Part shown: positions 55,525 to 64,000 of the stretch, one piece after another
How positions within the stretch are numbered: position 1 is the stretch's first letter
How the letters are laid out: every line of letters starts with the position of its first letter
Source: Pseudoips prasinana
Taxonomy: Eukaryota > Arthropoda > Insecta > Lepidoptera > Nolidae
Direction: 5' to 3'
Length of the DNA: 64,000 nt
Assembly: GCA_951640165.1 (NCBI GenBank)
Contig: OX621247.1
Coordinates: 34,880,001-34,944,000 of the forward strand
Notes under the pieces: model-generated
What the model saw: only the letters and a program-made list of their open reading frames with translations
Databases searched by the model: none
Told to the model about the DNA's origin: nothing
Position numbers and translations under genes: made by a program

Positions 55525-55900
55525 CTGGCTTTAGAATGTCTTTATAGGCATTGGGAAAAATGTTATTTTATATTTTTTAAATAAATCAAACTGGCTTTAG
55601 AATGTCTTTATAGGCATTGGGAAAAATGTTATTTTATATTTTTTAAATAAATCAAACTGGCTTTAGAATGTCTTTATAGGCATTGGGAAAAATGTTATTT
55701 TATATTTTTTAAATAAATCAAACTGGCTTTAGAATGTCTTTATAAGCATTGGGAAAAATGTTATTTTATATTTTTTAAATAAATCAAACTGGCTTTAGAA
55801 TGTCTTTATAGGCATTGGGAAAAATGTTATTTTACATTTTTTAAAGAAATCAAACTGGCTTTAGAATGTCTTTATAGGCATTGGGAAAAATGTTATTTTT
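55525..55900. repeat. Tandem repeat, 66-bp unit, about 5.7 copies
   Basis: CTGGCTTTAGAATGTCTTTA starts at 55525, 55591, 55657, 55723, 55789 and 55855, an exact 66-bp step. Units differ at only a few positions (for example TATAAGC in the fourth, ACATTTTT in the fifth); the last is cut short. Confidence 0.97.
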
Positions 55901-55914
55901 CTTGAAGCAAAACT

Positions 55915-56057
55915 TCTTTCGGTCCATCCGACGATCTTGTGCGGGTCGCGGGAAGCCGCTGGATGCGGGCAGCGCAGGACTGGCTATTGCGGAGATCCTT
56001 GGGGGAGGCCTTTGTCCAGCAGTGGACATCTCTCGGCTGATATGATGATGATGATAA
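55915..56057 (+). pseudogene. RTE-like 3' end
   Basis: The plus strand reads SDDLVRVAGSRWMRAAQDW, then RSLGEAFVQQWTSLG, and a TGATGATGATGA tail, the shortest and clearest RTE tail in the window. Confidence 0.75.
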
Positions 56058-56275
56058 AACTTCTTTATGGTCGCTTGACTTGGGGAGCAAGCTGGTAAAC
56101 GCGAGACGAGACCGTGACGAAAATGTGATCGGGCGAGGCGAAAGGAATTTGAAAGAGAGATATACCTAAGTTAGTGAAGATAGAAAGAGAGCGAGCATAC
56201 ATTTTCGTTCTCTCATAACCAGTTAAGTTTCGCATATTTAATTTTAACTTCAGTCGTGAGGTCTAAAGCACACAG

Positions 56276-56412
56276 TTTTTTTTAAGACGGCGCCCGCAAT
56301 GTAGTCTCAGAATTAAATCCCTGTACTTTACTAGGGTAGGTACTTTACCTTAACTTTACTACATACTAATTACAGATACAAACAAACCCAGACTCAGAAC
56401 AATAATATAATG
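56276..56412 (-). mobile_element. SINE family D tail/body fragment
   Basis: TTAAGACGGCGCCCGCAATG through ACAAACCCAGACTCAGAAC, lacking the head. Confidence 0.55.
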
Positions 56413-56413
56413 A

Positions 56414-56550
56414 CAGGCCTGTTGGTGTAGTGGTTAGTGACCCTGACTGCTAAGCCAGAGGTCGTGGGTTCGATTCCCACCCAGGACAAATCTTTGTGTG
56501 ATGAACACGATAATTTGTTCCTTGTCTGGGTGTAATTTATCTATAATATT
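56414..56550 (+). mobile_element. SINE family C (head and body), interrupted by SINE A
   Basis: GGCCTGTTGGTGTAGTGGTT, B box GGGTTCGATTCCC, body GTCTGGGTGTAATTTATC; the following bases are a family A copy. The family C tail resumes at about 56863-56955. Confidence 0.8.
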
Positions 56551-56807
56551 GACGGTCATCGTAGCCTAGTTGGTAGTGCTCCTGCCTACGAAGCTGGTGG
56601 TCCTGGGTTCAAATCCCGGTAAGTGCAAATATTTGTGTGATGAGCACGAATATTTGTTTCTGAGTCATGGATGTTTTCTATGTATATAAGTATCTATCTA
56701 TTTATATAAGTATGTATATCGTCGCCTGGTACCCATAGTACAAGCTTTGCTTAGTTTGGGGCTAGGATGATCTGTGTGACATTGTCCCTAGATATTATTA
56801 TTATTAT
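56551..56807 (+). mobile_element. tRNA-headed SINE, family A, inserted in SINE C
   Basis: Full length: TAGCCTAGTTGGTAGTGCTC, GGGTTCAAATCCC, tail CCATAGTACAAGCTTTGC, end (ATT)n. Confidence 0.87.
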
Positions 56808-56862
56808 CAGTGACCGATACATCATTCAAATGGTAATTAATAAAAAAAAAATGTATGTATTT

Positions 56863-56955
56863 AGACATATATAAGTATGTTTATCTGTTGTCCGGTTACA
56901 GGCTTTGCCTAGTTTAGGATTAGATGGCAGTGTGTTTGTTGTCTCAATATATATA
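56863..56955 (+). repeat. Shared SINE C tail fragment
   Basis: AAGTATGTTTATCTGTTGTC and GGCTTTGCCTAGTTTAGG; likely the other half of 56414-56550. Confidence 0.6.
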
Positions 56956-57254
56956 TTTTAATAATATGTATCGTGGTAGCCTCTAAAATCCCCGGATGGT
57001 AAAGATTCACCTTCGATCAAAGAATACCCATATATTTTTACAAACCCACACGGGATTTTAATTAATGGAACAGCCGCTTTATAGAATGGTTTAAAATTGC
57101 TATAGTGTTATTCAACACGCTGAATTAATAATTTCACGATTTTTCTTTAAATATACTAATTAATGAAAAGTAACAGGGGAACTATTGTAACCTAATCTAA
57201 CCTAACCAATTTGAGGTCATTCACCTATTCGCAACGAATCTCAGGCAACAACAC

Positions 57255-57480
57255 AAATCAAATTTAAAAAAATCAAAAAGTCATTTATTCCGTTAAAATA
57301 TTACATTTGTGTGGAATCGTCAATTTTTTTACCCTACCGTGCAGTGTATGACCTGGCAGCTACTGAGGAACACTGCCAGAAAACTCAGTAGGAATCTTTT
57401 TTTAAAATATTTATTTCTTACATAAAATTACATTGTATTTCAATGTGGTAATTTAGAGCGACTCAATCCCAAGCTGTTTT
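57255..57480 (-). repeat. Jockey-like 3' UTR copy
   Basis: GTGCAGTGTATGACCTGGCA and CACTGCCAGAAAACTCAGTA match 27385-27530; the coding part is not preserved. Confidence 0.7.
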
Positions 57481-57715
57481 GTCACTTAAACAATTAGAAG
57501 TTTTGTAGTAAGCACAATAAGTTATACCTTAATGCAATGTTACGCTGTCGTGGTTTACCAGTGCTATAAATTTTACAGAACTGCACGTAACGCTCGAATA
57601 ACGTAAAACACGCGTCGGCGCACGGACCGTCAAAACGGATATAGTGCGCATCGGACCACAGCTTAATCGAGTTAATGCCAGAATTGACGCACAACAACTA
57701 ATCATTGACGTCGAA

Positions 57716-57925
57716 TATATCATCATCATCATCATATCAGCCGGAAGTGTCCAGTGCTGGATAAAGGCATCCTCCAAATATCTCCACAATTGCGCTATCT
57801 GCATCCAGCGGTTTCCAGCGACCCGCACGAGATCATCGGTCCATCTTGTAGGGAGCCTGCCCACGCTGCGTCTTTCGGTTCGTGGTCGCCACTCGAGAAC
57901 ATTTCTGCCCCAAAAAATATACACT
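57716..57925 (-). pseudogene. RTE-like 3' end
   Basis: On the minus strand, NVLEWRPRTERRSVGRLPTR, then WTDDLVRVAGNRWMQIAQ and a GATGATGATGATGA end (57716 side). Matches 26815-27085. Confidence 0.78.
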
Positions 57926-57949
57926 ATAATACATACAATTTATTATACA

Positions 57950-58125
57950 CTAGCTGTGCCCCGCGGTTTACCCGCATTAAACTTTATAAATTATAGCCTA
58001 TGTGTTAATCCAGGGTGTCAGCTAACTCCATAGCAAATTTTATTGAAATCGCTTCAGCCGTTAAGACCTAAAGAAGTACTAAACATACACACTTACAAAC
58101 TTTCGCCTTTATAATATTGGTGTGA
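57950..58125 (-). mobile_element. Helitron (Lep1-like)
   Basis: On the minus strand A|TCACACCAATATTATAAAGG ... GGGGCACAGCTAG|T. Confidence 0.85.
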
Positions 58126-58129
58126 TATG

Positions 58130-58775
58130 TACAATAAATCAAAATTTTTATTCAACATTCAATTCCGTAATAATTTCAATTTCAAATTTCATTCAAGTTC
58201 CGTCATCATTTTAAATCAATTGGACACTATTTCAATTCTTTTGTCAAGTGTTGGATCATAACAATCTTTCACTATAAATAATTTCCAGAAATATATATAC
58301 ATTTGTCTCCGTACACGCCTATCACATAATTCGCTGTAAAAATAACAAATTGACCGTTTTAATTAAGCCTCATTTAAATAAATAAGCAATAAACGGCGTC
58401 CATTTTGCAAGCGCCATCTTAGCGAATAAAATTAGTGACATTCGTGAAATTACGAGGGTTGAATTTTATGTGCTCTCCAATTGTGATAATGTGGAATAAA
58501 ATTAGATGAACGCAGAATTAGTTATGTATGAATGTCTAGCATACCTTGGCCTAACGACTTTCATTAACAGGGATTATTCGCTTTCGACGTAATGAGTGTC
58601 CCCCTTTCCTCAAACTATTTTTATTGTTATGCTTTCACTGTCCATCTGTCTGTCAACAGGCTGTACCTCATGAGCCGTAATAGGAAGACCGTTGGAATTT
58701 TCACAGAGTCTATATTTCTATCACTGCTGAAACAACAAATAGTAATAATACCGGGTCCATTCCATCATAATAATT
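58130..58775. other. No recognisable feature
   Basis: AT-rich; no gene or named repeat. Confidence 0.35.
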
Positions 58776-58779
58776 ACTT

Positions 58780-59040
58780 GACGGGCCTGTTGGCGTGGTT
58801 GGCAAATGCTTCCTTTTCACGCCGGAAGTCGTGGGTTCGATTCCCACCCAGGACGGATATTTGTGTGCATGATCATGTCTGATTGTCCTGAGTCTGGGTG
58901 TAATTATCTATTTAAGTTTGTATTGACAAAAGAAAAGTAGTATATGTAGTATATCAGTTACCTGGTTTCCATAGTACAAGCTCTGCTTAGTTTGGGATCA
59001 GATGGCCGTGTGTAAATAATGTCCCGGGATGTTATTATGA
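58780..59040 (+). mobile_element. tRNA-headed SINE, family B
   Basis: GGGCCTGTTGGCGTGGTTGG, B box GGGTTCGATTCCC, tail CCATAGTACAAGCTCTGC, end CCCGGGATGTTATTATG. Best full copy of family B. Confidence 0.87.
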
Positions 59041-59192
59041 TTACATTTTTTTGCTATTGACAATCTTGTGCGTAGCTTCTTCTAATCCTTCTTGTGCGAC
59101 TACGGCTCCCGCTTGGCCGGTTATTTTATTATAATTTAATATTTCTGAATTTTTTTATATTGTTTTAGATTATACAATTTTTTTAAGCTATA

Positions 59193-59309
<117 letters not shown>

Positions 59310-59469
59310 TTTTATCAATAATTTATAGAAAATGGGAAAGTATTTAATTTTAGGAACACATAGTCAATAAATTTAGATGTCTTAATCAATAAATTAGTTA
59401 ATTCATCAAGGGCAATATTTCTTTCCGGCTAATCCACCGTTATTATGATCAACTTAGAATTTGTATATT

Positions 59470-59752
59470 TATATAATAATAGTAATATCCTGGGACATTA
59501 TTCACACACGCTCATCTGATCCCAAACTAAGCAGAGCTAGTAGGTACTATGTAAACGAGATAACTGATATATTACATATATGTACAAGGAGTACTTTTTT
59601 TTTGTAAATACATACTTAAAAAGATAATTACACCCAGACTCCGGACAAACAGACATGTTCATGCACACAAAAATCTGTCCTACGTTGGAATCGAACCCAC
59701 AACCTGCGGCGTGAAACGCAAGCATTTACCAACTGCCTCTTCAACGGCTGTC
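59470..59752 (-). mobile_element. tRNA-headed SINE, family B
   Basis: On the minus strand a decayed head near 59750, B box GGGTTCGATTCC near 59694, tail and (ATT)n at the 59470 end. Confidence 0.78.
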
Positions 59753-59977
59753 CAAATTAGCAAGAGATATCGAGTGACTTTTTTCTTATGACGTTCATAG
59801 TTAACCAAGGAGGTGATTTCATTGCTTTACGAAAGGAACAGGCGCACTACCGCTCAATCTGTGGACTTCCAGATTTGATCTTTTGCTGACTGTTTTTTCT
59901 AGAAAAATCTCAGTAAAACCGGGAATTAGTCCCAGGACTATTATCCGCGGATGTACTCGCTAGCACCAGACTATTCA

Positions 59978-60246
59978 TGATCATAATCGTATCAGCCGGT
60001 CCACAGCTGGACAACAGCCTTCCCAAAAGATGAAATTATTAGTGGACTCATCTGTTGGTGTAGCGGTAAGTGACCGTGACTGCTACGCCAGAAGTTGTGT
60101 GTTCGATTCCCACCCAGGATTAATCTTTGTGTGATAATATGTATGTATTTAGAAATTGTTCCAAGATATTTATTTATTTTAGGGGGTTAAGCCATAATCG
60201 CCACGCTTGACGGGTGGGTTGGCGATCACAGTATGATGGTCATTAT
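59978..60246. repeat. Family G2 retroposon tail, split by a SINE C
   Basis: GGTCCACAGCTGGACAACAG at about 59997, interrupted, then TAAGCCATAATCGCCACGC at 60186. The inserted piece (60043-60170) carries a SINE C head with B box TGTTCGATTCCC. Confidence 0.6.
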
Positions 60247-60250
60247 AGTA

Positions 60251-60354
60251 CAGACGCCAGCACATGCAGCTTAACCAATCTGTCAAATTTCTTTTATAGA
60301 TTTTCAACTTTATCACAAAAGCAGGTTCACTTTCAATTGATGTGCTGGCGTCTG
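60251..60354. mobile_element. MITE family M1
   Basis: CAGACGCCAGCACATGCAGC ... GATGTGCTGGCGTCTG flanked by TA. It is the shortest copy (104 bp). Confidence 0.75.
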
Positions 60355-60887
60355 TACTCAGAGAAATGCTGCTTTCCATTCTACGGTATAAAGTCCCTAT
60401 AGTTCTACGCTACCTACTTCTACGCTCCTGGGTAGGTAATATTCTATGCCGCTAGCCACACATCAATTAGACCACTAAGACAGGTTTATACAAACGGTAT
60501 GACGCGTCGTCTATAAATAGATCTAAGAGACGCCAAAAATAGCAGACGAAAATTCTAATTAACTCCAATCCCAGCGGTATCACCCACATGCGGCAATATT
60601 TTAGGTACATCGATAATTACCTTCTGAAACAGAGCCTACGACAAATAAGTCGGTGAAAAGTTGACCCTTGTCACGTGGCCCCCTGTCACGGCCATAATGC
60701 CGCGAGTAATCAAATTAATTACGCCGAATAAAACAACCTACAGATACGGTGAGCTACGACTATGTAATAGTAATGTCGTTGTGCCTCCACAAGGTTTGTT
60801 TGGAAACACACACAAAAGTCAGGCAGCGAATAGGTAATAAAGTAGTTTATTTGAATTTTTACTAAAAGAAGTAAGTTGTTTTTGTTA

Positions 60888-61032
60888 ATTAAAGACAATG
60901 CCCGCCCTAGGTAAATTAATCCCTGTGTCGCGGGATACTTTACAAACATATAATTGACGGACACAAATTACATCCAGACTCAGGACAAATATTTATGTGT
61001 TACACAAATCGTTGTACTGCGCGGGAATGTAT
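60888..61032 (-). mobile_element. SINE family D, head decayed
   Basis: End AAAGACAATGCCCGCCCTAGG, body ACATCCAGACTCAGGACA; only GCGCGGGAATG remains of the head. Confidence 0.65.
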
Positions 61033-61189
61033 GTAGTGCATGGTGAGGCTACTGTATTAATAGTCGCGGTAGTCATTATTTTACATTTTATCTCGTGGTT
61101 AGTCAATGCAAGTGAAGAGTCACGTAATAGAGACGTGGTCGCTCACTATGTGCCTTTTTAGAAGGCTCAGGTTCACCCAAAGAGCAACG

Positions 61190-61810
61190 GAGAGGGCTAT
61201 AATAAATCCATTTATTTCAGGTAAGTTACACCCATCATAACATAATAATAAATTTAATTAAATGTATAAATTAGAAATAATAATAATAAAATCATACAAT
61301 AAGACAAATAATAATTAATGATAATAAAAACAAATACTAATAAAAATTATATTAATGCTTTTTCTCCGGCATTGGTACAGCAATATGCCTGCCGCAACAA
61401 TACCGGATGAAAGGACAATCCAGCCTTCGCGCAATCATGCACCATGGAGGCAGCGTGCTTGCGCATGGTCGCGTGAAAGCAGTCCATGTGCGCCTCTGCA
61501 AACATTGTCGAGGCGCTGCAGCATCGGGGCAGCCCCATCACCGCCCTGAAAGCGTTATTATATTGGACGCGGATGGCGCTGTAATTTCTATTAGTGTAGT
61601 GAGCCCACAGGCTACACGTGTAAAGTGATGTACAGTACGCTCTAAAGAGCGTCACTTTTACTTCATCTGAACATCGTGCAAACCTGCGGGCTAACATATT
61701 AGCTCTGACAGACAACGCCCTCCGCTCCCGTTCGATATCAGCGTGACCCCCGAGATCACTAGTGAGGACTTGTCCCAAATATTTAAGTTGTGTTACCCTC
61801 TATACTCGTG
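61190..61810 (-). pseudogene. Non-LTR RT C-terminus and 3' UTR (family N2)
   Basis: Minus-strand frame 61778-61347, about 143 residues: GQVLTSDLGGHADIERERRA, CSDEVKVTLFRAYCTSLYTC, YTNRNYSAIRVQYNNAFRAV. It is longer and less damaged than the copy at 45180-45900, with which it is almost colinear. Post-palm domain only, so no polymerase. Confidence 0.78.
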
Positions 61811-61896
61811 AGTTTCCCTGCCAGATCGAATTATAAATGTCAAAATCCGCAGGCAAACCAATTGCATCGGCATGAACCGAAAATTGCAAAACTGAA

Positions 61897-62279
61897 ATGG
61901 CAGTGCGCGGGGTAAAGCTATTGCGTGGTGAGGCACACAATCCAGGGGTTCTGCGTCACTTTATACTACAGGTGCCGGACCATTATGTGTGGAAAAGGCG
62001 GCGTCCACAGCTGCTTGCCGTACCGGTGGCTAGGACCAATCTACTGGCAAAAACCTCACTCACCCGAGCAATTAGGTTAACTAATGAAGTACACGAAAAA
62101 GTGGATATATTCTCATGTAATTTGAGTGAATTCGTAAGGATCCTATTAAAGGTAGTTAGTTGCATGAATAATTAGTTAAAAAAAATAGTTCAATAAGTTG
62201 TTTATAATTTTAATACCAACACTATCGCATTAGGTCAAGACCTGTAATGGTAGGTGTTAAGGAGTGAAATAAATAAATA
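61897..62279 (+). pseudogene. Non-LTR RT C-terminus inserted in the RTE relic
   Basis: Frame to the TAG at 62173-62175: VPDHYVWKRRRPQLLAVPVA, LLAKTSLTRAIRLTNEV, FVRILLKVV. This fits the C-terminal end of I/Jockey-type RTs (xxxxxLPxxRTxxxxxSPxxRAIxLxN). AATAAATAAATAT closes it. 5'-truncated; family unresolved. Confidence 0.6.
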
Positions 62280-62453
62280 TATAGCTCGTAGAACCAATGG
62301 CTATTGGGGCAGATAGGTTTTAGAGTGGTGAACCGGAAGATGTAGCGTGGGCAGGCCCCTAACAAGATAGACCGATGATATTTTGAGGGTCGCTGGAAAC
62401 CGCTGGATGCGAATAGCGCAAGGCCGGCAATTTTGGAGATCTTTGGGGGAGGC

Positions 62454-62829
62454 GAGAGTTTTGGCGCCAACGCGGGAAAAAACGCATCGAGGCTATGTTT
62501 TATTTTCAAAAACTGGTGTAAATTGGAGTTTTTAAGTGTAAATATGGAGGATTTTTAGATATAACATCTTCGACAACGTACACAAGTGGAGGAAGTGCGA
62601 TGTTGCCGTGAATTGTGATTTTCCGTGTTGTAGCCAAAACTCCATAAAAGCCTCTAGTAAAGTCTCTACTGCTTTACTGGAGTTGGACAAGGACTATGTA
62701 TGACTTGACTGTGACGGACTTTACTTGACAATGACGGAAATAAATGATATAAAAATATATTTACTGAAGGCTCATAAGGCCAAAGAAGCCAGAGCCGTAA
62801 AACGGAATTAATAAAAAAATAATTGCAGC
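62454..62829 (+). mobile_element. Unidentified 376-bp insertion with AGGC flanks
   Basis: It splits the RTE tail between AGGC (62450-62453) and AGGC (62830-62833). It begins GAGAGTTTTGGCGCCAACGC and ends AATTAATAAAAAAATAATTG then CAGC. No terminal repeats, tRNA boxes or ORF seen. An A-rich end suggests retroposition. Confidence 0.55.
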
Positions 62830-62885
62830 AGGCCTTTGTCCAGCAGTGGAGGTCTTTCGGCTAATATTATGATGATGATTAATGC

Positions 62886-63355
62886 AAGAGCAGCTTCCAA
62901 ATTCTGGGTCTAAATAACGCTTCGCCACAGCAAACTCGGAAATAGGAATTATGAAACCAACACGTCTGCGAGTCTGCGGCCCCTTACATTATTCATCACA
63001 TATTCTGCTATTGACAATTGCTTGTCTACGAAGGGTATTGGTTTCAATGTAATACGTTTTTGTTCATAAACTTGTGTCCTTCTTGTTAGTTTCAGTTGGG
63101 TCTATTATTCTATTGAAGCGTTCCTTCGAATGTTGATTTTGTTATGAATAATTAACTTAAGGACTATTAATAATATTCTAGGATTCGGCCGTATTCAAAT
63201 TGATTATATTAAAGTAAATAGACCTTAAGGGAACTTCTTAGTTTATCTAAGTTATTTTTTTAACTCATTTAAGGATCATAATAAGTTAACAAAAATAAAC
63301 CAATTTCTTTTGATGTTTTACTATTTCACTAGTGGTCGCCCGTCCATCACTAATA
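62886..63355. other. No recognisable feature
   Basis: No gene or named repeat. Confidence 0.35.
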
Positions 63356-63362
63356 GTATGTA

Positions 63363-63523
63363 CAGACGCCAGCACATCCAACTACCCCAATTTGTCAAAT
63401 TTCTTTTATAGATTTTCACCTTTATTCCCCTATTGAAAGGGAACCTTATGCCTATGTGGCATAAGGTTCACTTTCAATAGGGGAAATTGGACAGATTGGG
63501 GTTGCTTGATGTGCTGGCGTCTG
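63363..63523. mobile_element. MITE family M1, longest copy with central hairpin
   Basis: CAGACGCCAGCACATCCAAC ... TTGATGTGCTGGCGTCTG flanked by TA. The centre holds a further palindrome CCCCTATTGAAAGGGAACC ... TTCACTTTCAATAGGGG. Confidence 0.8.
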
Positions 63524-63589
63524 TACAAAGTTTTTAGGCGGGGTAGACAGAGATATTGAAAAGCTAAGGATTCTATATTTCCAACTGAC

Positions 63590-63782
63590 TTGTTGGTCTA
63601 GTAGTTAGTGACCCTAACTGCTAAGCCAGAGGTCGTGAGTTCGATGCCTACCCAAGACAAATCTTTGTATGATGGGTACGTTTATTTGTTCTGTGTCTGG
63701 GTGTAATATATCAGTTGTCTGGTAGTCTGGCTCTGCCTAGTTTAAGATCTGATAGTAATGTGTTAGTGGTCCCAAGATACTT
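63590..63782 (+). mobile_element. tRNA-headed SINE, family C
   Basis: TTGTTGGTCTAGTAGTTAGT, B box GAGTTCGATGCCT (mutated), body GTCTGGGTGTAATAT, tail GGCTCTGCCTAGTTTAAG. Confidence 0.75.
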
Positions 63783-64000
63783 TTATTACATGGATATTTG
63801 ATATGGTACACCATTTTTTAATCGAAAGTCGACTGATCGCTGCCTACATACCACCTGTGAGCCATTTTTAAGGTTTATTGCAACATTGGTGGAATAACTA
63901 ATACATATTAGCTATTCCACTTATGATGTAAGGAACCTTGTTATTCGTTTATTTTGTATCTTTAGCCTTAAGGCTTAAATATATGTATAGTGTCATAATA

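Larger units (their letters stand above)
61840..62885 (+). pseudogene. RTE-like 3' end with two nested insertions
   Basis: The segments 61840-61896 (AAACTGAAATGGCAGTG), 62280-62453 (GCTCGTAGAACCAATGG, GAAACCGCTGGATGCGAATA) and 62830-62885 (AGGCCTTTGTCCAGCAGTGG, GATGATGATT) line up end to end with 26815-27085. Two foreign pieces sit between them. Confidence 0.75.

Noticed and set aside
55525..55900. CRISPR-like array
   Set aside because: Adjacent identical 66-bp units without variable spacers, in eukaryotic repeat DNA; it is a tandem satellite-like repeat.

Overview
This window looks like repeat-rich, non-genic DNA from a moth or butterfly (Lepidoptera). The base composition is strongly AT-rich. 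It is packed with 5'-truncated non-LTR retrotransposons (CR1/Jockey-like, RTE-like and R1-like), short tRNA-headed SINEs, 5S rRNA-derived SINEs, Helitrons with A|TC...CTAG|T ends that resemble the Lep1-type repeats known from Lepidoptera, and several MITE families. I found no convincing host protein-coding exon, rRNA gene or functional tRNA gene. The long open frames I could classify are retrotransposon frames; most other short ones are by-chance readings of repeats.

Layout. 1-2415 (minus): a CR1-like element whose 3' half lies beyond the left edge. Its ORF1 (zinc finger, coiled coil) and its endonuclease-RT frame are in the same phase, separated by one TAA. 2745-3582: an old retrotransposon 3' UTR and a probable solo LTR. 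3.6-14.3 kb: sparse relics, SINEs, Helitrons and unassigned AT-rich DNA. 14706-20160: an LTR-bounded element with a 5-bp target duplication and no visible pol, which itself contains a non-LTR insertion, a GC-rich MITE and a SINE. 20.3-29 kb: SINEs, a near-palindromic MITE, and a pair of 814-bp inverted arms about 99.6% identical (23788-24601 and 28080-28893) around a 3.48-kb spacer. 29-33 kb (minus): non-LTR copies, including an internally deleted one that joins ORF1/endonuclease start to its 3' UTR. 33-47 kb: Helitrons, SINEs, 5S-derived SINEs, MITEs and an R1 C-terminus. 48079-50645 (plus): the best-preserved reverse transcriptase, broken by one small deletion, with its full 3' UTR. 51-64 kb: RTE and Jockey relics, a 66-bp tandem repeat, nested insertions and a 110-bp TA tract.

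How it fits together. One non-LTR family, defined by the 3' UTR after the 48-50 kb RT, has about nine 3'-end copies here. Three tRNA-headed SINE families with different heads share a similar 3' tail, as expected if one LINE machinery mobilises them all. Many insertions carry readable target-site duplications and nest inside each other, so relative ages can be read from the sequence. Family assignments come from motif recognition and by-eye comparison between copies; no database search was run.
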